Positions 52,638 to 64,000 of a stretch of 64,000 nucleotides of DNA are shown one piece after another. This DNA comes from Karalla daura (lineage: Eukaryota > Chordata > Actinopteri > Chaetodontiformes > Leiognathidae): the NCBI GenBank assembly GCA_029224185.1, contig CM055198.1:1488001-1552000 (forward strand). The letters are read 5' to 3'. Below the pieces are notes generated by a model. It saw only the letters and a list, made by a program, of their open reading frames with translations, was not told the origin of the DNA and searched no databases. How positions within the stretch are numbered: position 1 is the first letter of the stretch; the number at the start of each line of letters is the position of its first letter. A program made the position numbers and the translations under genes.

Positions 52638-53125
52638 GTAATGTACCCTTGACACTAATATAACTTCAGTAATCCATATCAACTCGATTGAATAGTTGCA
52701 TACACTTCAAAGGTGCATGGTCACATTGGAATTGTGACAGGAGTAGTTGATTTAAGCTGCTCTGACCAACCAGTAGAGGTTTTTGTGAATTCGATGATTG
52801 AAATGATCATGTCAATCTTATCTTACAGAAGGTCATTCAGGTCATTCTGGATAGACTGACCAATTGATACCTTATGAATATTGGATACATGTTTGCATAA
52901 TCTTGAACTTGTAAATTCTTGAAAGCAGACGTTTATTGATGAAGTATTCTATAATTGTGTATATATAAAACAACTCGCAGAATTTTGTGTATCATGTTTT
53001 GATTGTACTTTCAATTGCTTTTGGTTGTTTCGCTTTGTGTGGTTAATATATTTGTGCGCCAAGATGTTGGTTGTCGTTTCCGTGCGTGTTGTATTTTATT
53101 GACTCTCTTCTCTCTCAAACGGCAG

Positions 53126-53201
53126 GCGTACACCGGAGCTCCCCCCACAGATGACAAAGAAAAAATCATTTGGGTGCGATTTGAGAAAGCAGACGTCAAC
53201 G
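53126..53201 (+). CDS. BCAS3: BCAS3 exon 3 of coding region
   Basis: ACGGCAG acceptor and GTGAGT donor (53202). It reads AYTGAPPTDDKEKIIWVRFE then KADVN, the conserved block that leads into the first propeller strand. It ends after one nucleotide of an Asp codon, finished by the next exon 7.5 kb away. The intervening sequence is repeat-laden. Confidence 0.95.
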
Positions 53202-54014
53202 GTGAGTCCTACATTGCCACAATTTGTGAAAGGCCATTCAGCTTCAAGCATATTCCCCCATCTGCTCACCCTTTCAGATATTTATTTCTTCCCCACTGTC
53301 AGATCTTGAATCTAAGAGTTGGGCATATGTGGTCAAAAGTTTTGTTGCTGTAAAAAGGCTGTAAAAAGAATTTACTTCTAAAAGGCATGTCAGGCAAGGG
53401 ATAAAACCTTTTTTTCAATGTTGAAAAGCCCTATTTCACATTTTTTTAATGAGATTTCTCAAACTTCTTGGTTGTACTAAGTGCCTTTACTTGCAGATTC
53501 TATACGTTCTCTCTGTGTCTGTTCAGGGTGGGTAAAAGTTTTGATTTGTCATCATACTTCCACTTTGCAACTATGCGCTTTTTGACCTCGGGAGCCAGTA
53601 CTTAAATTTTAGTTCTGGGGTAGAAAAGTACCCCTACAAACAGCCCTGGTTGGGGTTAAGCACTAGGGTTATTCTGGTCTGCGCACTTAAGATCTCCGAT
53701 CGGATGAGCACTTGAAGTATGCTCTCACCTTGCATTGCAAGTCCACTGTTCCAAAGCCTGCAACAGTTTCAAGAAGAATGGAGCACAGCAAGAAAGTACT
53801 GGACTGGTGGATGGACAACGAGGTTCTTGATTGTGCATTTTTGCAGGGGATGAGATACATTAAGAGCTCAAATCCATGACCAGAAATAATAAAGTTTTTG
53901 CAAAGATCAGTTGAAGTTGAAAAGTTGAAGAGCCTCAAGCAGGCCTATAAAAAAGGAAATGAATGACCACAGCAACTGGAGCGGTGGTCTTGGCTGATTG
54001 TAGCCTCAAGTCGG

Positions 54015-54170
54015 TTTCATGAAAGCAGGTTAAGTGAAAACTCTGAGTTTGTTAATCCTGCAAATCAGAGAAACTCTGAGTTGGCTGTGGACGTTATTTA
54101 AACCAGAGAAAGAGGGGTAACTCTAGCCTGTTCCACAAAGAGAGTGAACTTAAACTCACAGTCAGGGGGG
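54015..54170. repeat. Harbinger-like MITE fragment (candidate)
   Basis: GGTTAAGTGAAAACTCTGAG and a second AGAAACTCTGAGTTGG match the internally repetitive pattern of a common teleost MITE. Assignment is from memory of the motif. Ends not mapped. Confidence 0.35.
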
Positions 54171-54239
54171 CGGTACGAATCTCTGCCCCCGGAGCAGACA
54201 AAGAGGAGACTTAAAAAAGGCTGACAATCGTAAAACCTA

Positions 54240-54266
54240 TATAATAATAATAATGATAATAATAAA

Positions 54267-54302
<36 letters not shown>

Positions 54303-54335
54303 TGTATGTATGTATATATATATACATATATATAT
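54240..54335. repeat. (TAA)n, (TATG)n and (TA)n simple repeats
   Basis: AATAAT tract, then about 10 TATG units (54274-54313), then TA repeats. Confidence 0.95.
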
Positions 54336-55319
54336 TTGTGGTGGCTATATTTTGAATTGATTATTTGGGGTGAGGTGTTTCGTTGCATTTCATTGCTTCC
54401 AATATACGACAAGGAGCACAGATGAAGCAGCGTCCATATTGGTTAATGTCTTGTATTACATCCATGACAACCAATAGCAAAAAAATGAAATGAAAAAATG
54501 AGGTCTGAGATCTGCTACACACGCTACACACGCTACCCATTCATTCATTCATTCATTTATTCATCACCCTTGTGTTTGTTTAACCCGCTGGTTTTCATTT
54601 TTTCTATTCATTCATTTTTCTGTGCCGGTGCTGTGTTTAATAAACGCATCAAAGCCATTTTTGGATCTCACCGCATCATTACAACAACCTTTAGCGCGTC
54701 ACAAATAAGCAAACCTGCAGGGCCCAGCTTCATACTCTCAGCGGCTAAACGGTATAAAGGAAGCTGCAATAAATGGCAATATAAAATCTTGTTACAATGC
54801 TCGGATTCTTCTAACCAGTTCTATCCTTTCACCCTCAAGAAATTCTTGCACCAAAGACAAATCTCTTTGAAATTGTTAATTATTTAGTGTGTATATTCTT
54901 ATGTATAATTTACTAACCAAAAAACTTTCATTTTAATTTTTTTTTTTTACCAAAATATGCATTACAGTGAAAGACCTCTATTTATTACACTGAATGACAC
55001 TGAATTTGAATTAACATTAAAAGTGTTGTGTAGTGAAATGCTGAATTAATGAGATGACACCTACTTCTTAGTGCAATGAACACACTGAAAACGTAGTGAT
55101 TAAGAATGCTTCAAGAGGAACAATAACAAATCATTTTCAAAGTCTATTACAAGTAGACAAACAATGGCTTAATAAATTTCCAACAGATGTTTAACTGAAA
55201 TATAAACTCAGGTGACACATGTACTTGTAGCACATTGATCATATCTTCATAAAGTATCACTATATTCAGTTATTATTAGAACTTGCACTCGAGGCTGCTT
55301 CTTTTCTTCTCATAATTTT

Positions 55320-57060
55320 TGCGTGTCTTCGTCAATAGTTGTGCTCGAGCTACTGGGTCTGTCTATATTTTGCCACCACCGTTTTGTTGGAAGGCCCCCT
55401 TTGCCCCCTTCAAAATGCAGGGGGCAAAAAACACTTAAGAATTTGAAATGGCGAGCTCCACTTCTGAGTTTTGCCTCAATGCATGAAACTTGGTGGGTTT
55501 ATAGAACTTACTGAGGCACACAAAAATTCTCTTCAAGCCCTGCCCTCAACCCAACAGGCCATTTTGACTTGTTTGTTTTTTTCTTTTTGAAGGAACTGTT
55601 CCTAGGACTTTTACCTGATTGACCCCAAATAAGGTGCAGATCATCTAGAAACCAGGGTTACCAATACTTGTCAAAAGAATTTCTGTAGGTCAAAGGCCGT
55701 GGTTGCTATAATGTGTCAAAAGTTCACTTCTTTCAATTTGAATGACTCTCACGCCCACATACATGATCATGGCACCTTGAAACTTGCTGGACATGAGGGC
55801 TCCATCCTGAATAGCCTGATATATTAACTTCCTACCTCACTCATGGCGCTCCCCAGTGGTGACAGGAAGTGTCCAGGTTTTTCACTTACATTCAGTAATC
55901 CTACATAATTGACCACATAAACTTAATTCCACTTGTAATGCATGCAGAACAAGTTGGTGAAGCTACATTACAAATGCAGTGAAGCGACCACCAAGGGTAT
56001 CCGTGTAGCGTGCATGAATTGCGATCTGTGGCCATGTATTACGAGTGGCTTTGTGACCACTTTAAGGAGCTCATATCATCATAAAAATTGGCAAACTGGT
56101 TGAGCAGGAAGAGCTCTGACACTTGATAGGGGCATAGCACATGGGGGGGCCCCAAGTGCAAAAATAGCTAAATTTTGATCAATCCCCATAAGGGTTTTTT
56201 TTACATTGTCGTAGGCAAATAAAAATTGGTATGCAAATACATCCTCAAGAGATATATCAAAAAGTCTCTTGACTTGATGATCGTAACCTGACAGGAGGTT
56301 GGCCATTTTGATTTTAATTTTTCAATTTTGAAAACATCTCCTCTTATATGATTAACCCAATTTGGGTTAATGCTCTTCTGGGAACGCACTTCATTGTAGA
56401 AACTTCAATATTGCTGGCCATAATTGCATTGTATGCCTGAACAGCCAGGGAATGGCCTTTTCAATGGGCATTGCTAAATGTCTCTGTAGCGCCACCTTGA
56501 AACTTTCAAAAACCCATACAGGTTTTTGTGGAGTAGCTGGGGAAAAAAATGTTTTGCACTCATGGTCAGAACTGGACAGGAAGTCGGCCATTTTGATTTC
56601 AGTGGTCAAATGTTGCTATTTTAATACAGCACTTGTCACCGGAGTTTGCCTATAGATTTCATTCCATCAACTTCATAATGTGTAAGCATCACCTAAATGG
56701 CATTGTGGGCTTAAGTTCAGAAAAGCTTTTCTCTTTGTCAAGGGGTGTAGCCATGTGGCAGCCATAGTAGAGAGATGGTTCATAAACACATAATCACAGG
56801 GATGCTGCTCAGACCAGAAGAGATTCCTCTTCAAAATGTGCTAAAAAAAGAGAGGATTCTTCGGATGGCCTACGACATGCATTAACCCTGTGGTTGCTAG
56901 AACCCTGATGGGCGCAAATGCAAGGACCGGCTCACAGCTGCTTGCAGCTTTAATTATTATTATTTTTATGATTATTTTACATCAGTACTACTAGTATTAT
57001 CTATGTTACACTGATGTATATTGCTGCAAGCAACAGCATGGGGGTCTAGCAGCAAATATC
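55320..57060. repeat. Degenerate interspersed repeat region
   Basis: GCCATTTTGATTT recurs at 56303 and 56588 with similar downstream context, and near 55559 as a variant, so repeated units are present. GCTGCTTGCAGCTTTAATTA at 56937 and ATTGCTGCAAGCAACAGC at 57018 look like two facing termini of TTAA- or TA-targeting MITEs. No coding capacity. Confidence 0.4.
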
Positions 57061-58029
57061 AAAACTCATCTATCAGTTTTTAAGTAAATGAGCAAAAACT
57101 TAACTGAGATATGAGGTAGCTATAGTGCCCCCCACCTCGGGGTCAAAGACCTCTGTCTCACTTCCTTAAAGCTATGCTGCCAACTTCAACTGGCTGTAAC
57201 AGGCACATGCTTTGGAATTTAAAAACACTTGCACTTTACTTTTGATAGGCATAGTCTAACCACTCTATGTACCAATTTTTGTGAGAATCTCGTGGATATC
57301 GTGGAAATCTGCATGCCCTAAAGGTCAAAGGTCATCTTTTTTTTTTCTGTCTTCAGAATGGGGGAATGATTCCTAGGCTGAAAAAAATCCTGGCCACTGG
57401 CCACTCCTCCTTAGAGATTGGGACCGTCTAGGCCGTAGCTACAGCAGTATATTAGAAATTTCCCAAAAGCACCAGTGGTAATGTAAATGTCCACACTAAA
57501 AGAGAAATTCCGGTCCATCCCAGCTTATGCAACAGTCTTTAAAATCCCACAGTAAATGAATATGGCCTCGAGGATTAATCCGGTGACAGATACAAAAAAA
57601 GTATACTCCCAAAAAAAAAAGGCAAACAAAAAGGCAATTGCTGCCAGTGGCATACCACGCAAGGAATACAACAAACTATGGAAAGCCTTTGCGTGCATCC
57701 TCTGGTTGGAGACATGAATATAATTTCATCTCCATGTTTCGGTCTCCCTTGTCCAAGTTGAGGAAACAAATTTAAAGGCATTGCAGCTGCAGCAAATGAT
57801 ATTGGCGCCACAAATTTAAGTCCCAGCTGCATTTCCTGAATCTCTCCAGGGGGTCCACCACACCTAGCGCAAGCCCATTTAAAAGCTTGGATGTGCGGAG
57901 TGGCTGAGGTCTTAAAGGATTGCTCCCATTCCCAGTTATACATATACATCATATATAGTCAGTGTAATACATGTTTTGTGCAAATAATATATAGTAATAC
58001 ATAATATTTTTCTACTAAATTAATGTGAG

Positions 58030-58440
58030 GCTGTCACACCTTCATCTCTTCCTCGTTATACTATTGTAATCATATCCTGTTCAGGCTTACTAACAAAACC
58101 CTGGACTGTCTCCAGGTCCAGACCTTGACTTCCTGGGTCCTCACTCAAACCAGACCTTGGCAGCACATCACCTTTTACCCTCATTAACCTCCACTGGCTA
58201 CCAGTCAAGATCTGCATCAGATTCAAATCCTACTCCTCACATTCAATTCCCTCCATGGCCCGGCTCCCAAGAAAATGTCTGTTCTCCTCCATCCCTAAAC
58301 TGCTTCCCAGAGTCTGGACATTCGCAATGCCCTATCTCTGGACGTTTTTTAATCCACCTCAAAAATCCATTTATCTAGCTGCTCCAAACCATTGTTTTTT
58401 TTATTTTCTGTTTATTTTGGGTCCTTGAAAGGCACTATAT
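58030..58440 (+). repeat. LINE 3' fragment
   Basis: Contains broken sense resembling the end of an L2/Rex-type LINE protein: TSLHWLPVK-like text at about 58185-58210 and LLLTFNSLHGPAPKK at about 58228-58272. It ends in AAATTAAAGTTATTAT. Confidence 0.5.
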
Positions 58441-58456
58441 AAATTAAAGTTATTAT

Positions 58457-59043
58457 GGTTAAAATTTCTTTGAAGGGTTCTACATAAGGTTGACATGTAA
58501 CCTTCATAAGACTGACATGACACGTCATGCACATTAATGACACATTAATGACTGTTGACTGTTTATGACTGTAATAATCAAACGGTTATGTCAGTTTTAC
58601 ATGGCAATATCATGCCAAGGAAAGTATTCATGACACAGTTATAACAATGTCATGACAGCCAATTGTTCAGGCCCATTACTTTGTAGATAAGTCAGGCCCA
58701 ACACAGTTATATGTCAAGTTGTCATGACAATACCAACACCATGCATTTCTCTCTTGGCAAATGCATAGTTATCATGACAATATTATTAACAGGTTACATT
58801 TTCTTGGCTAATGTCATGTTGTCGTGACAGAGGTACTGTTAAATAACGTCATCTAATAGCTAATGTCAAGTTGTCATAATGATGACAATGTCAAGACCTG
58901 GCATCCCAAAAAACGAACAGACACATTATGACAAGTCACAAACATCATGGCAACAGTCATAAACCTCATATGCAGGTGGTGTCATATCATTCTTATGACA
59001 ATTACTTATCATAAAGACCCCTTCAAAGAAAGTGTTACCATTA
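58457..59043. repeat. MITE with TGAAGGG-type inverted termini
   Basis: The left end GGTTAAAATTTCTTTGAAGG and the reverse complement of the right end, GGTAACACTTTCTTTGAAGG, form imperfect inverted repeats. The interior is full of TGTCATGACA-like palindromes. ATTAT occurs on both outer flanks. No coding capacity; about 590 bp. Confidence 0.65.
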
Positions 59044-59383
59044 TTTATTATCATTCAGCAGTATGCTTAAGGTCATGTTAATCTACACCAGTAGATTCGT
59101 CTACACCAGAAGTATTTGGTTAAATATGACCAGATACTATTTCCTAAAACACTACAGACACTTGTTTTATCAACAGTCACATCATTAATAAATATACAGG
59201 TCAGGGATACAAAGCCAGGTACTTGACCTCTGGACCACTGCTGCCCCCATGGTGAGAACTGCTCTGGCTATTTTAAGCCGCTTTTCTGCTGTAGTGTATG
59301 TAAGAGTGATACACACACATTATTTTGTAATATTTTGTAACACAAGAAAACAAACATCAGAGGATAAGTAGAGCTCAGGTTGA

Positions 59384-59403
59384 GGCTGTGTGTGTGTGTG
59401 TGT
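59384..59403. repeat. (TG)n microsatellite
   Basis: About 10 TG units. Confidence 0.9.
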
Positions 59404-60201
59404 GGACTCTGAATTGTGATAATGCTTTGTTTTGTTTGCAAAGTGTTGATGCAAGGCATGTGCATTCACTTTTTTACTGTACAAGAGCTGAGCGCAAGGG
59501 AGCCTCAAAATTCAGTTACAAAAAAAAGCTAACTCCAATCTGGCCTTCCTGCTTTTGATGATCAATAGTGGTTTTCACCTCATGGTGGATTCTCTGTATT
59601 CATTTTGGTGAAGTCTTCTCTTGTTAAATTTGACACAGATGTCCCTACCTGCTGGAGAGTGTTCTCAATTTGGCCAAGTGTTTTGAAGAGATTTTTCTTG
59701 AAAGGGGAGGGATTCTTTTGTCATTAACCACGCTTGTTTTCCATGGTCTTCTTGGTCTGTTGGCATTGCTGAGATTGCCAGTGCATTCTTTTATTTCAGT
59801 GGTTTCAGCATTTCCTTAGATACATACAACTGAAACAAGGCAAGAATCTCCTCTGCATGGGTCACACCTCAGGGACCCCCCTGTGACTCCCAGGGTGAAT
59901 CTAAGCAGGCTTGGTGACACGCGACCTGGACATAGCAGGAAACTCAGAGCTCAGTTGGTTTACCCTGTTTACACACATTGACACAGGGAACTATCAAAGC
60001 AGCAGATGTGCATTGGGACAACAGCCTTCCTCCCAATCTCCTCCGCACCCACTTGCCAAAACACCTTGATAATGACCTCAATGACCATATTCACACCTTT
60101 CACTGAACCATGATACAGCATTGCCAAATAGTGGCACCAAACGCTAACATGATCAACTGTGGCATAACAGGAATAATGTCATTGGCCCACATCATCTAAC
60201 A

Positions 60202-60470
60202 CAGTGGTCCCCAACCCCCCCGGCCGCGGACTGGTACCGGTCCGTGGATCAGTTGGTACCGGGCCGCACAAGAAATAATGAATCATTTCTGCTTTATGTA
60301 TTATCTGATTCTGGATGATCTTTTATTTTGAAATACCTTTTATTTTGAAAAATGATTCTCCCGGTAACGTCCGATGCTCGTTTCACCCTACGCCAAAAAG
60401 GGTGGGGGGGTTCTCTCTCCTCCGCCAAAAGAAGGTCATGGACCACCCATGTCATTTTTGTCAGACTTCA
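60202..60470. repeat. hAT (Zaphod/Tip100-like) terminal fragment
   Basis: CAGTGGTCCCCAACCCCCCC followed by CGGACTGGTACCGGTCCGTG and GGTACCGGGCCGCA is the characteristic end of this hAT group. The opposite end is not found, so the copy is truncated. Confidence 0.6.
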
Positions 60471-60660
60471 ACTGACCAACTTCTGGCGACCAGCCTCCTC
60501 TTTGGCAGGGGTAATTGAGTTGTTAAAATGAAAAAGGTCGGGTTGAAATTAAATCTTTGACATGACTGTGCACTGGAGATCATTATGCTATGTTTGTGTT
60601 AATGTTATCAATGTAGAAGATGCGCTAACGTATTTAATGTCTCACTTTGTGTTTACACAG

Positions 60661-60767
60661 ACATGGCCCGCAATCCAGAGTTCTTAGAGATGCACAGTGG
60701 TGCTGCCGAGCCTCCGCTATGCATCATGATCGGATACACTGATGGGATGCAGATCTGGAGCGTATCT
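60661..60767 (+). CDS. BCAS3: BCAS3 exon 4 of coding region
   Basis: TTTACACAG acceptor and GTAAGT donor (60768). It finishes the Asp codon, then reads MARNPEFLEMHSGAAEPPLC and IMIGYTDGMQIWSVS, matching the conserved first WD40-like strand of BCAS3 (IMIGYxDGMQxWS). It ends in phase 0. The following exon lies beyond the window or was missed. Confidence 0.95.
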
Positions 60768-63700
60768 GTAAGTCACAAGCATGACGAGCTTGTAAAATGG
60801 AAACCTTGTATTTTTTTGTGCTCTTACGCAAATTCAAAACATATTGGGTAACTATAAAGCAGTATGTTGTTGTGGCTATATCATCCAAATGTTTTGCCCT
60901 ACAAATATTTCACACACTTCATCTATACACTCAATTTAGTTCTCATTCAACACATTTAACTTACAAAATGTTCGAATTTGTGCATTTGTCTCATATCTGT
61001 GGAGGAAACGCAAAAACCAAAATAAACCAAAACAAAACCACAAAGTAAAGTATTAACGTGAAATGAAGTAGTTAAGTTGAAAAACAGTGTTTTCAGTGTA
61101 AACAATGTAAAAGTGCTTTCCTATGTGTGATATGTACTTTTTTTTATTTTCGTCACCAAATTCTAGGGTATAACTTTGTCCACTAGGTGGCGGCATTGAC
61201 CGTGTGATGAACAGTATCTAAGTAGTGCCTCAGTACTTAGTACTTAGCCGCAAGTATAGTGCCTGGTCAGGGCCGTCAAAGCCGTAGAGCCTGCTGAGTA
61301 TCATACTATTGTCTGAATGAATGGCGCGTAGAAAACAAAACAGGAGGAGAAATGAATATTCTGCAGCTCTGTTGTGTAGGTGGCAACAAGTAGTTAGTGG
61401 TTGATGAGTGGTTCACAAATGACATTTCTAATTAAGATTTTAGTGTTTTTTACACTCTGAATCTGAATGCACTGGTTAAAAACAAAGTTCACTATAATGC
61501 AGTATATAAAAACAACCAATGTATATTCCTTTTAATTTTGGATGAATTCATATTGCTTATACGATTGTAAAAAATGTATGGTCCTCATCACCCCACAGTT
61601 TTCATGGAAATAAATTAACAATACACCACCTCAAAGTACACCCTGAATAATTTACAATTAGTAACAGGAATCAATATATTGAGTTATCACCATTCTAGTA
61701 CCACACATCCTGGTGTAATGTTTAAGATGTCCACAAGAGGGACATAATACTTTTAAATGTAAAAAAAAAAAAAGTAAAGGCTGTTTTTTATGAAATCAAC
61801 CAACATTTAAGGTTGGAGTTCCACTACTAAGGTTAACTCATATATGTACCTAAAATGCAGATACAAAAGCATGGACACATTGTTAAGTTGATAAACATTA
61901 CAAGGCCCTATTGAAAATTATTAGAGGATTTTGTCACTGTGGGACTGAACAAATCATACTGCAAAGACTTTGCTCACCAAGTATTGCCTTTCATGTCGGG
62001 GCTGTCACTGAAACATGCAGACTCCACATACAGTACATCCTGTGAGACCTAAACACGCCACAGTCCTTAATCAGTCTCTTTCTAAACATCCACAGCCTAT
62101 GGTTCACTCTTACTTTGCCCGTGAACACACACACTGGCCACTGTGATGTGGCAAATCCTGTGCTGCTAGCAGATTTCCTGTCACAGTTATTATGGTGGAG
62201 CACAGGATTACAGCTGTTTCAGCCACACTACACACACCCACTCAAAATGTAAGCTTGGTGAGGCTGAAAAACAATTCTGATTAACACTGTGCAGCCTGCT
62301 ATCACAAGCTGTCCTCCCTTGTTGTTTTTCTTTGAATTTGAGTTTTACGATTGTTCTTGGTCGTGTTTCTTCCCAGCGTTTTGAGCAAGCACTGAAGGTG
62401 CTCCAGCTGCTTGCTCTTGAGTGGCTGTGAAGTGTTTGTCACAGTTGCTAAGCCCAACACCCTCTGTAATGGTCTGACAGAGCACAAACATGCATGCGTG
62501 TACACACTGGAGAGCTAGCGACTTGCGGACCACCGGTTGTATGCTGACAGATTTGTTTAGGCAATGTAGATTAGTGCTGCCTCACACCACCGAGGTGTCA
62601 TCCACACAGTCCGACAAAAAGCAGACCGTCATGGACATATCATCAATCATCAGTCTGCCTTCATCACGAGAAACAACCAGATTGCTAAGTGTCTTCTGAA
62701 AGTGGAGGAACGCAAATCCACTGCGACACATTTGAGAGGGATTTTAGTATGTCAGTTTGAAAATAAAAGGCATGTTATTCATATGCTAAAATACTTACAT
62801 GTTAACATTGACAGATGAACAGAAACAAAACAAAATGAACAGATTATGGTACTACAACCGTAGCCTTCTCTTTGCACATGGACGCTCGTTATGCATGCAA
62901 GGGACAGCAGTAAAATGTCAAAAACACATGATTGAGGAATGAAATATTAAAAATGAAAAATGCAGCATCATGTCATGAAGACTATTCCTGTCTTATTTTA
63001 GACCACATGACATCAAATCAAAATGCAAGATTTTATTTGATAGGTACACAACTCAAAGTTTAAAGCCAGGTAAGCCATCATAAGTTAAAAGTCAAAAATC
63101 CACTTCATGGACGTCTACCTGACGGAGTTACAGTTGTGGCACTCTTCTGCTAAGGAAGTAGATGTAAGGGTGATAAAACCTGTTTGCACACCGAGACATT
63201 AGATCTTAATGCAGTATTTAAAAATATCTACTTGCCAATTTGCAGTTTTATATTGGAAAAAAGTATTGGTCAAATGAAATGCAAAATGACCAATATAGCA
63301 ATTGTATAGCAAAAATATAGCAAATTATTTATGCACATGCAGGAGCCGTAAGTGTATCAATTGTTGTAGAAAGATATTAGCATTTGGCACCTTTCCAGCA
63401 ACCAGTCTTGTCAATGGTGTAATGAGGAGAAATATCAATCTGTGACACAATACTGTCACGTGGAGCTACATATGTCAAAGTCTGAAAAGATTGTTTGAGG
63501 TTGTCCATCTTGCACTTTTTCCCCGTTCTACTTCAGATGAATGTTGTGTTGATGGCAGGAGTGCTATATAGGTAATACAATAACTATGCTGACACTTTGG
63601 TTGTAAAAATCACTTGTGAGCACATTGAATACGAAGTAAGTGATAGCCTGCTTACTCCACACCCCCAATATGTCCAGCACTGTTAAGTGAGCGCACTCAT

Positions 63701-64000
63701 TTGTGAATACGGCTCAGATAACTGTTCACAGCTTATGGCATTGCATTTGGGAGATTAAAACAGAATAGCAGACACCGTGATTCCACCGAAAGAAAAAACC
63801 CCAAAAAAACATCTGAGCCACAAATGAATGAATAAAATAAATAACTAAATGTAGGGAAAACAACTTTGTAAAAGCAATTTGGCATATTGCATACGCTGGG
63901 CCACTAATGTAATGGTGGGAATGTTGTTGAGGGCAGTGGATGTCACACTGAGCCATGTAAGGCGAGGATGAGCATTGAGGTAATGCACAATAACCCAGCG
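60768..64000. other. BCAS3 intron, no further exon seen
   Basis: AT-rich DNA without a recognisable BCAS3 exon. The next conserved segment of the protein was looked for by eye and not found. No mobile element was identified with confidence. Confidence 0.6.

Larger units (their letters stand above)
53202..60660. other. BCAS3 intron between coding exons 3 and 4
   Basis: A 7.46-kb intron by the exon assignment. It contains the repeats listed separately and otherwise no coding signal. A - strand open frame at 57952-57575 has no recognisable domain. Confidence 0.8.

Noticed and set aside
57575..57952. Minus-strand 125-codon frame in the large BCAS3 intron
   Set aside because: No domain recognised. 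The hydrophobic C-terminus arises from A-rich + strand sequence.
60768..64000. Next BCAS3 exon
   Set aside because: No stretch with splice borders and the expected conserved text was found. The small open frames here do not resemble the protein.

Overview
The window reads as vertebrate, most likely teleost fish, nuclear DNA. The only host gene that can be named with confidence is the 5' end of BCAS3, on the + strand from about 49.8 kb to the window edge. Four in-phase exon segments with GT-AG borders are visible: a 5' UTR/start exon at 52369-52460, then 52583-52637, 53126-53201 and 60661-60767. Almost everything left of 48 kb is mobile or repetitive DNA, much of it nested. Teleost origin is inferred from the mix of L2-type LINEs, BEL/Pao and chromodomain Ty3/Gypsy elements, an endogenous retrovirus, several hAT elements, a PGBD-like piggyBac and TIR-bearing MITEs.

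Layout. 0-10 kb: a roughly 550-bp tandem unit. Its second copy is split by a degraded endogenous retrovirus (LTRs about 1399-1815 and 7024-7401), which itself carries a hAT element (4950-6168) and a third, inverted LTR (6282-6504). The same unit is split again by a 1.96-kb element with long inverted repeats (7692-9654, 7-bp target duplication). 10-13.4 kb: an array of about 612-bp repeats, each with the same exon-like cassette (60-nt and 34-nt blocks between splice-like sites, then a stop and AATAAA). 14.1-17.05 kb: simple repeats and a dead piggyBac transposase. 17.1-22.64 kb: a very large minisatellite built on a 42-bp unit with hexamer steps. 22.8-23.75 kb: a possible LTR.

24.2-36.2 kb: one BEL/Pao retrotransposon with both LTRs, broken by an unexplained segment (27.4-28.3 kb), by an L2 LINE (30147-33227, itself carrying a 1.4-kb solo LTR) and by a second solo LTR (33310-34353). 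36.2-37.87 kb: a Gypsy fragment on the - strand. 37.87-40.2 kb: a second copy of the L2/BEL junction block. 41.6-48 kb: a chromodomain Gypsy element on the + strand, interrupted by a hAT element (45833-47857) with a perfect 8-bp target duplication. That hAT encodes a short two-exon protein keeping only the BED finger and the dimerisation domain. 48-64 kb: the BCAS3 promoter, first exons and introns, with scattered MITE, LINE and hAT fragments.

The retroelement genes all show inactivating changes (stops, frameshifts, lost catalytic residues), so the left part is a graveyard of successive insertions whose relative order can be read from the nesting. The pieces most worth a second look are the exon-bearing tandem array, the large minisatellite with open frames on both strands, and the BED-plus-dimerisation hAT product.
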